Assembly (NCBI GenBank): GCA_001464585.1
Contig: LNFF01000025.1
Span: 62,001-126,000 of the forward strand
Direction: 5' to 3'
Source: Gammaproteobacteria bacterium Ga0077554
GTDB lineage: Bacteria > Pseudomonadota > Gammaproteobacteria > Ga0077554 > Ga007554
DNA: 64,000 nt
In this document: positions 35,839 to 46,100 of the stretch, one piece after another
How the letters are laid out: every line of letters starts with the position of its first letter
How positions within the stretch are numbered: the stretch's first letter is position 1
Made by a program: the position numbers and the translations under genes
Notes under the pieces: generated by a model
The model's database searches: none
What the model was told of the DNA's origin: nothing
Seen by the model: the letters and a program-made list of their open reading frames with translations, nothing else

Positions 35839-36846
35839 TTAATAAACCGGCAGTTTGCTGGGGGCGCCCGCGTGTTCATGCACTAGCCGTGGCACTAAAT
35901 AACCCGGCAGGCAATTCCGCAGATCTTGCATAAGTTGTTGAGCCTGGGCGGGGTTTACGTCAAAATGGCTGGCGCCTTGCACTTTGTCGAGCAGATGCAG
36001 GTAATAGGGAGTAACGCCCGCCTCAAACAGGCGCTCGCTAAGCTCGGCCAGGGCGCGTACGCTATCATTGACGCCGCGTAATAGCACGGACTGATTGAGT
36101 AGCACCACGCCCGCCTGGGTGAGGCGTGACAGGGCCGTGGCGACGGTGGCGTCGATCTCGTTGGCGTGATTGGCGTGGATGACCATTACGGTTTTGAGGC
36201 GGGAACCATGGAGCCAGTCCAGCAAGGCTTCGTCCACCCGTTCTGGCAACACAATCGGCAGGCGAGTGTGGAGGCGCAGCCGCCGCAGGTGGGGAATGTC
36301 AGACAGGCGCTGTGCCAGCGGTGCGAGGCGTTGATCCGAGAGCGTCAATGGGTCGCCACCGCTCAAAATCACCTCGTTTATTGTGGCGTCAGATGCGATA
36401 TACTGCAGCGCGGCGTCCCAGTCATGGTTGGCGGGGTTGGCGTCGCTATAGGGGAAATGCCGCCGGAAGCAATAACGGCAATGAATCGCGCAGGCGCCGG
36501 TAGTGACCAGCAGCACCCGCCCGTGGTATTTATGCAATAGCCCCGGCACCGGCATGGCGGCAAGGTCGCCCACCGGATCAGCGCTATAGCCCGGCAGCAG
36601 AATTTCTTCATCATGCAAAGGGAAAACCTGGCGCAGCAGGGGATCATCCGGGTCGCCCTTGCGCATGCGCGCCACATAGCCGCGCGGCACGCGTAGCGCA
36701 AATTGGCGACCGGCCAATTGCCCGAGCGGCAGGGCGTTGGCGGGTAAATGCAACATCTCCAGTAGCTCGCTGGGGCTATTAATGGCCTGGGCCAGCAGTT
36801 TTTGCCATGTGGCAGTCTGCCCAGAAACGGAGATTCGCGGTAACAT
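35839..36846 (-). CDS. epmB: EF-P lysine 2,3-aminomutase
   Basis: This radical-SAM, PLP-dependent enzyme makes (R)-beta-lysine for attachment to EF-P. The 335 residues hold the CX3CX2C cluster motif in HCRYCFRRHFPY, preceded by GRVLLVTTGACA, plus the LSGGDPLTLSD block and a C-terminal YYLHLLDKVQGASHF. This is the short YjeK type rather than clostridial lysine aminomutase. It is divergent from efp, 100 bases away, and epmA follows efp, so the whole modification pathway is here. Confidence 0.96.
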   Translation of the reverse strand: MLPRISVSGQTATWQKLLAQAINSPSELLEMLHLPANALPLGQLAGRQFALRVPRGYVARMRKGDPDDPLLRQVFPLHDEEILLPGYSADPVGDLAAMPVPGLLHKYHGRVLLVTTGACAIHCRYCFRRHFPYSDANPANHDWDAALQYIASDATINEVILSGGDPLTLSDQRLAPLAQRLSDIPHLRRLRLHTRLPIVLPERVDEALLDWLHGSRLKTVMVIHANHANEIDATVATALSRLTQAGVVLLNQSVLLRGVNDSVRALAELSERLFEAGVTPYYLHLLDKVQGASHFDVNPAQAQQLMQDLRNCLPGYLVPRLVHEHAGAPSKLPVY

Positions 36847-36946
36847 GGGAACAGTTTAACGGAACAGGGCGCGCAGCGCTTGTAATTCTGGCGCAAAGCG
36901 CTTGTAATTACCCCGAATATTTACAACTTTTAATAATGAGGATGCC

Positions 36947-37516
36947 ATGGGCACAGTCAGCACTAATGAATTCAAATCAGGTCTCAAAGTCATGCTCGAC
37001 GGTGATCCCTGCTCAATTGTGGAAAACGAATTTGTAAAACCTGGCAAGGGACAGGCGTTCAGCCGCGTTAAAATTCGTAATTTGAAAAATGGCCGTATCA
37101 TCGAGCGTACTTTCAAGTCGGGCGATACCCTGGAAGCGGCGGATGTCATTGACGTAGAAATGCAATATCTCTACAACGATGGTCAGCACTGGTATTTCAT
37201 GAATCCTGAAAATTTTGAACAAATCGGCGCTGACGCACCGGCGGTGGAAGACGTCATGAAATGGCTGAAAGCCGAGGATGTGTGCATGATTACCCTGTGG
37301 AATGGCGTGCCGCTGGCCGTCACTCCGCCCAATACCGTGATCCTCAAGGTGACAGAAACCGATCCTGGTCTGCGTGGCGATACGTCGGGCGGCGGTGGCA
37401 AGCCTGCTACGCTCGAAACCGGTGCTGTGGTGCGCGTGCCCTTGTTTGTTGAAATCGGTGATTTGCTCAAGGTCAATACCCGTACTGGCGAATATTTGTC
37501 GCGCAGTAAAGCTTAG
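36947..37516 (+). CDS. efp: Elongation factor P
   Basis: It rescues ribosomes stalled on polyproline. The 189 residues are typical, with three beta-barrel domains. The modified lysine is K34 in VKPGKGQAF, and [10 protein letters not shown] and the C-terminal [11 protein letters not shown] are conserved. The lysine context fits beta-lysylation by EpmA. ATG 36947 follows a GAGGATGCC stretch. Confidence 0.98.
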   Translation: MGTVSTNEFKSGLKVMLDGDPCSIVENEFVKPGKGQAFSRVKIRNLKNGRIIERTFKSGDTLEAADVIDVEMQYLYNDGQHWYFMNPENFEQIGADAPAVEDVMKWLKAEDVCMITLWNGVPLAVTPPNTVILKVTETDPGLRGDTSGGGGKPATLETGAVVRVPLFVEIGDLLKVNTRTGEYLSRSKA

Positions 37517-37521
37517 TAGTA

Positions 37522-38535
37522 GTGAAAGCGGCTGTCCTGCAGCACGAATGGCGGCCCAGCGCAACGTTCGAAAAACTGCGTTTGCGCGCCCGTTTACTGG
37601 CGAACGTGCGGCGTTTTTTTGCTGAGCGTGAGGTGCTGGAGGTGGAGACACCGCTGCTGTATCCGGCCACTGTCACGGATCCTCTCCTGCACAGTTTTGC
37701 CACCCGTTACACCGGCCCCGGCGCTCCGGCGGGGCGTACGCTGTATCTGCAAACTTCGCCGGAATTTGCCATGAAGCGCCTGCTCGCGGCCGGCAGTGGG
37801 CCGATCTATCAGTTAGGCAAGGCGTTCCGCGATGGCGAGGCCGGACGGCGCCATAATCCCGAATTCACCTTGCTGGAATGGTATCGTCCCGGCTTTACCC
37901 TCGCCGAGTTGATGGCCGAAGTCGATGCGCTGGTGCGTCAGATAGTGGGCGCATCGCTTGCCCTGGGTTCCACCCAATATCTGAGTTATGCTGACGCATT
38001 CATTCGCTATGTGGGCATAAACCCGCACACCGCCAGCGTAAGCGCCTTACGTCAGTGCGCCACACAACATGGCATTACGCCGCCTCCGGGATTGACGGAC
38101 GAAATGCGTGACGGCTGGTTAGACCTGCTGCTTACCCATCTCATAGAACCCCAGCTTGGTCGGCCATATGATACCCTGGCCCCCCTGTTTTTATTCGACT
38201 ACCCGCCCTCCCAAGCCGCACTGGCGCGAATTCGTCCTGGTAATCCGGCGGTGGCGGAGCGTTTTGAGCTGTATATTCAGGGGTTGGAGCTGGCTAACGG
38301 TTATCACGAATTAGGTGATGCCGCCGAACAACGCCGCCGCTTTGAGGCAGACAGGGTGACGCGCCAGGCGGCAGGTCTATCGGTTTCTCCCCTTGATGAG
38401 CGCTTGCTTGCGGCATTAGAGGCCGGGCTACCCGCCTGTTGCGGTGTCGCTTTGGGTATGGATCGGCTGATCATGTTAGTGGCAGGTGTATCTACCATTG
38501 ACGATATCACTGCTTTTCCTTTAGCGTATCTGTAG
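37522..38535 (+). CDS. epmA: EF-P--(R)-beta-lysine ligase
   Basis: This class II lysyl-tRNA-synthetase-like enzyme attaches beta-lysine to EF-P. The 337 residues lack the anticodon-binding domain of LysS, as expected for EpmA/GenX. Motif 2 is seen in QLGKAFRDGEAGRRHNPEFT and motif 3 in GVALGMDRLIML; ELANGYHELGD is also typical. It starts at GTG 37522, five bases after efp. Confidence 0.96.
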   Translation: MKAAVLQHEWRPSATFEKLRLRARLLANVRRFFAEREVLEVETPLLYPATVTDPLLHSFATRYTGPGAPAGRTLYLQTSPEFAMKRLLAAGSGPIYQLGKAFRDGEAGRRHNPEFTLLEWYRPGFTLAELMAEVDALVRQIVGASLALGSTQYLSYADAFIRYVGINPHTASVSALRQCATQHGITPPPGLTDEMRDGWLDLLLTHLIEPQLGRPYDTLAPLFLFDYPPSQAALARIRPGNPAVAERFELYIQGLELANGYHELGDAAEQRRRFEADRVTRQAAGLSVSPLDERLLAALEAGLPACCGVALGMDRLIMLVAGVSTIDDITAFPLAYL

Positions 38536-38867
38536 AGGGTTTTGCCTGAAAAATCGCCGAAAAGTGTCGGAAAACTTTACACGGGGTGGGCGCATAGTTC
38601 CCTAAAAACGCGTATCTCCTGGAAGGTGGAATATAAAAATATCTATAAAATATAAACTTACATGGATATTCCCGGTGTGTGGCATAAATAAGGCGTAAAT
38701 ATTGCATTATTATTTCAGGTGTCGGTTTTTGGGCGCCGTGCCCTATAACGCAGTAATAACTAAAAAAATAGTGTGAAATTGGGACGTATCAGCAGTGTTT
38801 CAACCCAAAACGGCGAATGCAGCCAGACTGGAATGGTTAACCTGAAAGATTGAGAGTGGGGGTGGTA
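38536..38867 (+). other. Intergenic leader between epmA and the PilZ gene
   Basis: This AT-rich stretch of about 330 bases has no credible gene. GTGTGGCATAAATAAGGCGT (about 38678) has GG and GC spaced like a sigma-54 site, but -12 is AGGC rather than TTGC, so I do not call it. The region probably contains the PilZ promoter. Confidence 0.35.
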
Positions 38868-39197
38868 ATGATCGAACGTCGCTGGACTGCACGCACGCCG
38901 ATTAATCTGGATGTTGAAGTGCTTAGCCATGGAGCCGGGATGGTAGCCTGTAAGGCGCTTGATATTGGATTAGGTGGAGTTTTTCTGAAAATAAACCCCG
39001 ATGAAATACTGCCGGACTCAAATGTAGAGCTGTATTTCCTGCTGGGTGCGGGCGAGGCTCGCCTCAAACATAAAATCAAAGCTAAAGTAGTGCGTGCCAC
39101 AACGCACGGGATAGGGTTGATGTTTAGGGATTTTGATGCGACCGCCTTTCGTTCGTTGCAAGAGGTGTTGCATTACAAAGACATACCAACGCAGTAG
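38868..39197 (+). CDS. PilZ domain protein (c-di-GMP receptor)
   Basis: A 109-residue single-domain PilZ protein. RRWTAR near the N-terminus supplies RxxxR, and DIGLGGVFL supplies the second motif with Gly in place of the usual Ser (D-x-G-x-x-G). The remaining beta-barrel includes VELYFLLG and GIGLMFRDFD. I choose ATG 38868, preceded by GGGGGTGG, over TTG 38850. Free PilZ proteins of this size often control motility, type IV pili or polysaccharide export; here it stands before the polysaccharide locus. Confidence 0.88.
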   Translation: MIERRWTARTPINLDVEVLSHGAGMVACKALDIGLGGVFLKINPDEILPDSNVELYFLLGAGEARLKHKIKAKVVRATTHGIGLMFRDFDATAFRSLQEVLHYKDIPTQ

Positions 39198-39344
39198 TTT
39201 TTAGGATTATAGATTATCTATGTCCACTTCCCATAAAAGCCTGTAGCAAGGCCGATGCTTTGCCAGTAAAATAAAAACCCCCCGGGACACGAATGAATCT
39301 GGCTGGTTTCAGGTTATTGAAGGAACCTCTGATATGTGGCGTCC

Positions 39345-39501
39345 TGTCATTTCGACCCTCGCGAAAGCGGGGGAGAAATCCTGGATCTCTCAAAGTTCTC
39401 TCGCCTTCGTTCGAGACTCGAGACAAGGATTTCTCGGCAACCGCTCCCTGCGTTGCTCTACCTCCTGCATCCATGCAGTCGTCGCTACGCTCGAAATGAC
39501 A
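39345..39501. repeat. Dispersed palindromic repeat, copy 5
   Basis: TGTCATTTCGACCCTCGCGA at the left faces TCGCTACGCTCGAAATGACA at the right. This is the longest copy (157 bp), with the internal CTGCGTTGCTCTACCTCCTG block shared with copy 3. It runs into the 5' extension of the next frame, so translation from 39336 is an artefact. Confidence 0.85.
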
Positions 39502-39524
39502 TTCAGGGAATTCTTAAAATCGTG

Positions 39525-40748
39525 ATGCCAACATTCGCCTTGATTACAATCTTTTGCGCCGTAATTTTAACAGTGTGGACCATATTGCTTTGGTATTATC
39601 GTGGCGTGCTGCTGGCGCTCTGGCGTGAACCCGTACTGCGGCATCCCATACTGATTATTGAAAGCGATGATTGGGGACCGGGTCCCAAGGCCCACGGGCA
39701 ACAACTGCACCGCATCGCTAAAATATTGGAGCGCCATCATGACGCGCGTGGCAATGCCGCAGTAATGACGCTGGGGGTTGCGTTGGCTTTGCCCGATGTA
39801 AAACGCATGGCATTAAATGATTACGCACAATATTATCGCCAGTTGTTCTCGCCTCTGTTGTGCCCGGCAATCTGCGAGGTAATGCGGCGTGGTACGGCAT
39901 CCGGCATATTTGCCGTGCATATGCAGGGCTTGGAACATTACTGGCCGCCCACGCTGTTGTGGGCAATCAAAGCCAATGAAAAAGTTAAAGCATGGTTGTT
40001 GAGTGACGAATTTCCCAGAACCGAAGAGCTGCCTCCCCATCTGCGCAGCCGCTGGACGAATGCTACCAGCCTGCCATCGCGTCCTCTCCCTGAAGAACAA
40101 ATTAAAGCGGCTGTATCGCTGGAAGCAAAAATATTTTCCAGAATCTTTAGCGTAATGCCCGAGGTCGTGGTGCCCCCCGCATTTTGCTGGAATAACCTGG
40201 TGGAAAAAGCCTGGGCGGACGTGGGCGTGCGTATCATCGTTACCCCTGGCTACCGCTGTGAATCACATGACCGCGATGGTGGCATGACGGCGAAAGGATC
40301 GCTTATCTATAATGGCCAGATCAATGCGTATGGTCAGGTGTATGTGGTACGTGACGATTACTTTGAGCCAGGGTTAGGTCACCTGGCTGAAAAAGGATTG
40401 GCAGCGTTAGTTAAAAAAAGTAGTTTAGGCCGTCCTACGCTTTTGGAATCCCACCGGTTTAACTATGTTGATGATCCTGATGTTGCGGATGCCGCGCTGT
40501 CTCAACTGGATCATTTTCTGGAAGAAACAACCAAGCATTTTCCCAGTGTGCTTTTTATGTCTACTGCGAAATTGGTGGAAGTATTCGTGGCGGCCGATCC
40601 CGATTTTATTCAACGGAAAATTATGCGGCGCATAGGCGTATGGTTGTTACGCGCGCGTGAAGTACCAGCGTTGTGGAGAGTAGCCTGCCTGAGTGGTATG
40701 GTCATACCGGCATTCTTGTTATATAAAATCACTAAGCCTGCCCGCTGA
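39525..40748 (+). CDS. Membrane-anchored polysaccharide deacetylase-like protein
   Basis: A 407-residue protein that I start at ATG 39525 (MPTFALITIFCAVIL) because the longer frame is made of repeat DNA. One N-terminal membrane segment (about 4-30) is followed by LIIESDDWGPGP, the SDDWG metal-site variant found in NodB-like deacetylase relatives. GVFAVH-type and ITPGYRCESHD blocks, and a later HRFNYVDDP, resemble the other NodB-fold strands. It may deacetylate or otherwise trim a surface polysaccharide; catalysis is not certain. Its end overlaps the convergent glycosyltransferase gene by 17 bases. Confidence 0.65.
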   Translation: MPTFALITIFCAVILTVWTILLWYYRGVLLALWREPVLRHPILIIESDDWGPGPKAHGQQLHRIAKILERHHDARGNAAVMTLGVALALPDVKRMALNDYAQYYRQLFSPLLCPAICEVMRRGTASGIFAVHMQGLEHYWPPTLLWAIKANEKVKAWLLSDEFPRTEELPPHLRSRWTNATSLPSRPLPEEQIKAAVSLEAKIFSRIFSVMPEVVVPPAFCWNNLVEKAWADVGVRIIVTPGYRCESHDRDGGMTAKGSLIYNGQINAYGQVYVVRDDYFEPGLGHLAEKGLAALVKKSSLGRPTLLESHRFNYVDDPDVADAALSQLDHFLEETTKHFPSVLFMSTAKLVEVFVAADPDFIQRKIMRRIGVWLLRAREVPALWRVACLSGMVIPAFLLYKITKPAR

Positions 40749-41967
40749 CATTAAGTAACTTCTGATATACGTCCGTAATTTTCCTGACGTGTTCCTCTAC
40801 AGAAAATGTATGTAACGCATGGGTGCGGGCGGACTGCCCAAGATTTTTGCGTTGTTCCGGATCCAGATAGAGGCTGCGAATTTTTTCTGCAAGATCCTCC
40901 GCATCCCCTGCCTTGAATAGCAATCCGGTTTTTCCATCCTCGATCATCTCAACGGCTCCGCCATGATCCGGGGCTATCAGGGGACGCGCCATGGTCATGG
41001 CTTCAATAATCATGGTGCCAAGCGGTTCGGGAGACGTGGAGGCAGACACTACCACATCCAGGCTATTATAAACTGCGGCCATATCACTGACATGGCCGGT
41101 AAAGACTACGCTGCCATTCAGGGCGGGATTTTCCGCAACTTTCTTTAGCTCAGCGTCGTAAGCGCGAAACTCGTCGGGGGTTCCTCCGACAATTGCAAAT
41201 ATCACATGCGGCATGTCTTGATGTAGTTTTTTTGCTGCCTGGATAAATAGTTGCTGTCCTTTCCAGGGAATAAGCAGGCCAACCAGGCCTACCACAAACG
41301 CGTCATCCGCAATGGCATGTTGCCTGCGAAAAACGCGCCCGTCAGCCGCCGTATCAAGTTTTTGCAGTTCGATGCCATCGTAGATATAAGTGCGCTTGTG
41401 CAATGGTACGCCGAGTTGTCCGATGCTGTCTGAAACCCAACGCGATACGGCAATGAAATAATCTGGCATTTTGAACAATGAATGCATCAACGCCGAGCCT
41501 TGCTGATCACCACGAACATGAGCCACTACAGGAATTCCCACTATTTTCCCGGCCAATATTGCCGCACGATTACATAACGGCTCATTATTGACATGGATTA
41601 AATCAGGTTTGAAGCGCATGACTGCCCGCAGCGTCTGGATAAAAGCCGGCAGGAAATTAACCACGTCATCCAGTCGTGACAGGCCTTGATTCATGATCCA
41701 TCGTAGACCTGGCAAGACATTCGGCCATCGCGCCGCGTCGAGTTTGCGTTTCATGGATACAATATCAAGGCGCCGGTCTGGAATATGTTTCCAATACGCT
41801 TCCGTGGCTATTTCTTCATACTCTCGGCCAATGATCCCGGTGATGACCATAGGCTCAAATTGATTGCGGTCCAGGTTTCTCACTAAATGCCGCAGGCAAA
41901 TGATGGCGCCGCCGTAACCGATGCCATTTTCGACATACAGAATCCGCTTTCGTAACTGTTTAGTCAT
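40732..41967 (-). CDS. Glycosyltransferase, GT4 family
   Basis: A 411-residue GT-B glycosyltransferase. I start at ATG 41967 (MTKQLRKRILYVENGIGYGG), since the 21 residues upstream are encoded by a repeat. The N-terminal domain has GIGYGGAIICLRHL; the C-terminal donor domain has GLVGLLIPWKGQ, STSPEPLGTMIIEAMTMARP and APDHGGAVEMIEDGKTGLL, with the E-x7-E pair of GT4 enzymes. Donor and acceptor are unknown. It is the last gene on the minus strand of this part of the locus. Confidence 0.92.
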   Translation of the reverse strand: MTKQLRKRILYVENGIGYGGAIICLRHLVRNLDRNQFEPMVITGIIGREYEEIATEAYWKHIPDRRLDIVSMKRKLDAARWPNVLPGLRWIMNQGLSRLDDVVNFLPAFIQTLRAVMRFKPDLIHVNNEPLCNRAAILAGKIVGIPVVAHVRGDQQGSALMHSLFKMPDYFIAVSRWVSDSIGQLGVPLHKRTYIYDGIELQKLDTAADGRVFRRQHAIADDAFVVGLVGLLIPWKGQQLFIQAAKKLHQDMPHVIFAIVGGTPDEFRAYDAELKKVAENPALNGSVVFTGHVSDMAAVYNSLDVVVSASTSPEPLGTMIIEAMTMARPLIAPDHGGAVEMIEDGKTGLLFKAGDAEDLAEKIRSLYLDPEQRKNLGQSARTHALHTFSVEEHVRKITDVYQKLLNVSGQA

Positions 41968-41993
41968 AGTTAAACCCAAATAATCCATTAACC

Positions 41994-42119
41994 CGTCATT
42001 CCCGCGCAGGCGGGAATCCAGCAAAGACAAACATCCGGGAAGCGAACAAAACCGCGATGTTGTCCCGCTTCGCGGGAGATTTTTTTATCATCTGGATTCC
42101 CGCCTGCGCGGGAATGACG
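41994..42119. repeat. Palindromic repeat, 28-bp perfect arms
   Basis: CGTCATTCCCGCGCAGGCGG(GAATCCAG) at 41994-42021 has a perfect complement at 42092-42119. A further hairpin TCCCGC-TTC-GCGGGA with a T-tract (42063-42082) lies inside and may stop transcription from 43 kb. It is related to, but distinct from, the TGTCATTYCGA family. Confidence 0.85.
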
Positions 42120-42171
42120 CTGTGGTAGGGGATCTGAATAGCCGCATATTTTCTACAAAAAGGCATCTGTC

Positions 42172-43140
42172 TCAACGCATAGTTTTCTGTTTGATGCGGC
42201 GCAGCTTGCTAATCATGCTGGCGGGAATCAGGCTTAGCCAAACATAAATGAGTGTACGCAGCGAAAAGTTCTCTCTAAAACTTTCCATGAAAAGTGCATG
42301 AGCGCGCTGTGGGGTCGTTGAGGTGAAATACCAATAGCCTAAATCCCAAAGTGATTGGGCGACCACCTGATTGGCATTCAAGCCTTCTTTGCTTAAAGCA
42401 TCCGCGCCCCACACGCGGATGCTTTTCATGACGCGCACCATGTCGAGCAGCAACTTTTCTGTGGCTTGGGTGGCATTGTTGCCGTGTTGACGATAATGTA
42501 TCAGGACGTCTGCAAGACAAATAATGTCATACTCTATGGCAAGGCGCACCCATAACTCCAGGTCTTCACCATAGCGAATCGACGTATCGAACCCCCCCAC
42601 TTTTTCAAGCGCGGCTTTTCGTACCATAACGCTGCTGGTGGGAATAAAATTAACCTGTACCAGGCGGCTCAGGGCGGCTGGAATGGGTTGTCCGTTCAGC
42701 CCGGCAAACAGGGGGTAAAGGCCCTGTTTTTTAAACAATGAGTCGAGTAGCAGATTGCCGTGGGTATCTATATCGGCGCGATCAGTCGCCACCAGTCCCG
42801 CACGTGGATTGTCGATAAATATTTGCAACTGCCGTGCAGTTTTTTCAGGAAGCCAACGGTCATCAGCATCCAGAAAGGCAATGAGTTCTCCACTGGCGAT
42901 ACTAATTCCCCGATTGCGTGCTGCGGATACCCCTGCATTGGCCTGACGTATATAGGTAACATTGTTGCCCAACGCACTGATGACATGTTCAGTGTCATCG
43001 GTTGAGCCATCATCCACAACAATAATCTCATGTACGGGGCAGGTCTGTTGCAAGACACTTTCAATCGCTTCGGGCAAGAAGCGCGCGGCGTTGTGGGCGG
43101 GGATAACGACACTCACTCGATGATGATTATTGCCCCGCAT
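42172..43140 (-). CDS. Glycosyltransferase, GT2 family
   Basis: A 322-residue GT-A enzyme. The start ATG 43140 (MRGNNHHRVSVVIPAHNAAR) overlaps the end of the upstream fusion gene by 14 bases. Signatures are VVIPAHN, IIVVDDGSTDDTE, RNRGISIASGELIAFLDADD (DxD) and a downstream GEDLELW. A C-terminal basic tail ends in SKLRRIKQKTMR. It adds one sugar to the polysaccharide; specificity is unknown. Confidence 0.92.
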   Translation of the reverse strand: MRGNNHHRVSVVIPAHNAARFLPEAIESVLQQTCPVHEIIVVDDGSTDDTEHVISALGNNVTYIRQANAGVSAARNRGISIASGELIAFLDADDRWLPEKTARQLQIFIDNPRAGLVATDRADIDTHGNLLLDSLFKKQGLYPLFAGLNGQPIPAALSRLVQVNFIPTSSVMVRKAALEKVGGFDTSIRYGEDLELWVRLAIEYDIICLADVLIHYRQHGNNATQATEKLLLDMVRVMKSIRVWGADALSKEGLNANQVVAQSLWDLGYWYFTSTTPQRAHALFMESFRENFSLRTLIYVWLSLIPASMISKLRRIKQKTMR

Positions 43141-46100
43141 GGTGAATGTCCACGGTGTTCTGCGGGTCTGCATCGGGCTTCGGCGCAAGAAATGGGTGAT
43201 CAGGGTTCCATTGATGGGTGCGGGCATCCTTGAGTAACCATTGGTCAAGCAGCGCGCTCATTTTTTTCACGATGTCGGGGTGCAACGCTGACACATCATG
43301 TTGGCAGCCTGCGTCAGTGTCGAGATCAAATAGCCGCCGTGAAACACCCTGATGCATGGGAAGATACACCAGCTTCCAGCGGTCGGTACGTACCATGCGA
43401 TCCTTGGCGCTGATAATCATGTCTTTATAAATCGCTTTAATGGTCAGTGTTCCATCGCGCTTATCGGGAATTTCCAGCAGATCAGGCAGATCAGGATAGG
43501 TGATGTGATCTTCTTCCAGACTGGGAACGCGGGTCACCCAAATGCCGGTTTCAGCATAGGCGGCAAGGCCTGGATCGGTGATCTGGCCATGGATGCATTT
43601 CTTCAGTGACACGCCTTCCATTTCTTCGGGTATCGGCAAGCCCACCATATCCAGGAGGGTAGGCACCACATCAATGCTGCGCACGGTATGGCTGATGGTG
43701 CGACTTTGCGCATGATGCGGGTCAACGACAATGATCGGTATGCGTGAACTGTCATCGATGATGACACTATTGCCCTGGCCCCAGGTTTCCCGCTCGAAGA
43801 ATTCCATGCCGTGATCGCTATAGATCACAATAATGGTGTTATCAGTCATTCCGCATTGATCAAGGTGGTTGATGATGCGCGCCACTTCGTCGTCAAAGTT
43901 GCGCACACAGCCATCATACAGGTTAAGAATCTGTTCGAAATCGAAAAAGGCTTTACCTTGTTTTTGGCGCTGGATAACCTCGAAGGGTTCATTGAGGCCA
44001 CTCATCACATATTTTGAACCGCCGGCATATTGCTGGGAGGTATATTGGGTGTAGTAAGGATATTCCGAGCCAAACGGTGCGTGTGTGGCAGACATGAACA
44101 CATTCATGAAGAACGGCGCATCGTCTTTGGCGTAGTGGCTAATGGCTTCACGGGTACGCTTTCCCAGCTCGGATGTCATCGGCACACCCGCCAGATAATA
44201 GAGTTCAGGCAAAAAACGGCGACCGAAATTATTATGCGTAAAAAACGTCAAAAACAGCCGCAGATCTTTTGGCCCCTGGCGAATCAGATAGCGGATATTC
44301 CACTGGTCTTTCGGCAGGTCGAGATGCTCAAAGCCAAAGGGGAACTTGCCGAGATCCGAGCCACACCAGTCGCTGATCGCCAGCGTATGGTAACCTTGTT
44401 CGCGCAATAAACGCGGCAGTGGCCGGTGCCCGAGGTTGGATTCCTTGAGGGTGGTAAAGTTATCGCGAATGCCATGGCTATGTGGCCAGCGACCACACAG
44501 CAGCGAAGCCAGGCTGGGGGCAGTGCGTGCGCAGGGTACGTAGCATTGCTGAAAAAAAGTGCCGCGTTGCGCCAGTGCATCAAGTGTCGGCGTTAATCCG
44601 CGTTGATTGCCGTCCACGCCCAGGCGATCAGAACGTAACGAGTCCGATCCGATCATCAGAATATTTGGGCGACCGGTGGTGCGATCTGAGCGGTGCGGAC
44701 GCGGCTCCTTTTCTGGCTGCGCCCAGAAGGCAGGCAGCAGAAATGCCGCCGCTATCGCCAGTAATCCTAGTGCGAACTCAGTCTGATCTTGTAAAGCCGA
44801 ACGTACGCTTCCCGCAATCGCAACCGCCGCGAAGAGCAACAGCAGCAGTTGGCGTGCGCCTTTGATACGCTTCGGTGTCAGAAGCGCCCAGAGCGGATAG
44901 AAGCGGCTCATACGATAATTTGATGAAGCTTCGATGCTGCCGGGAATATGCAGTAGTTGGCGGCAGAACTGCAGGGCTGTGATAATTAAGATGCTCAGCA
45001 AGCCAAAACCTGCGGCGCTGTATTGATGTATGGGCTGATCTATGGAAAAATCCAGCGCCGTGGCCAGAGACCAATAAAAAATGATTCCTGCCATTGCCAT
45101 TAGCGTGCAGAGCACGAAGGCCCATGCGCTTAAACGGAACACAGCATAGAGCGAGTATGGCAGGTAATACTGCTTTATTTCTGCTTTGAGTTGGGGGCCG
45201 GTGCGCGTAAAGTTAAAAGCTGATTTGATTACCAGGCCGCTGACAAACAGCCCTGCAACAATCATGGCGATGACAGCGCCGGTTTCCAGCAGGGGTTTTA
45301 TCCACGTAATGGCGAGTCCTGTCAGGATTATGGGCGCTGCAATATTCGTTAACAACCCTAACCATTTGCCGGGCCATTTTCCGTGAAGGGGAAGGCGGCG
45401 CGGATGGGCTGCCGTATTTACTTCATGCAGTCCCTTGATTTCTCCCAGGGTTGCCGCTACGCGCATCAGAAAAAAGCGACGCCGATTTGATGCAAAGGAA
45501 AATAGGGTATGGGTAATATAAGTCGCAAGCTTTCGCCACATGTAGGCAGGCATTCTGCCCGTGCCGGATCCTAATCGCACCGCCGCATAGGTGCGGTGAA
45601 AGGCAAAGCGCATCAGAAAACCAAGCCTTAGCCGCTTGGGGTCAACGTAATGGTATTGAACAATATCAGGCACGTAATAGAGGCGTTCGCCCTGCGCGAG
45701 CGCCTTGAGAATATAGGCGGTATCTTCGCCTCCTCCGAGGTTATGGCCGCGTGGGCCCAGATCTGTTGAGAATTGCCCGACGCGCGCAAAGACCTCGGCT
45801 CTGATCATAAGGTTTCCCCCCGGCGGGGTGGTTTCCTCGGCTGAAACATAATGCGCCACCGCGCCTAATTCGAAATCAGGAATGGGCGGTGGGTATACCT
45901 TATAAGCGCCCTCATCACGCACCCATTCAGGTTCGGTGCCATCCCAATCGGGCAATATTCTGCCGCAGAACAGGGTAGCTTCAGGGTGAGTTTCTGCGGC
46001 GCGGCAGATATTAATTAAAAAATCTTCAGCCACTCTTTGGTCATCATCCACCAACACCACAAGCTCAGATGAGATACGCGGCAGCGCGCTGTTGAGGGCG

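Noticed and set aside
38678-38697. Sigma-54-like promoter before the PilZ gene
   Set aside because: GG and GC have the right spacing but the -12 element is AGGC instead of TTGC and there is no nearby activator site.
39336-39524. N-terminal extension of the NodB-like protein
   Set aside because: These 63 codons are repeat DNA; the true protein begins with a membrane helix at 39525.
41968-42030. N-terminal extension of the GT4 protein beginning SLLDSRLRGNDG
   Set aside because: This peptide is the usual translation of a GTCATTCCCGC repeat; conserved sequence starts at ATG 41967.
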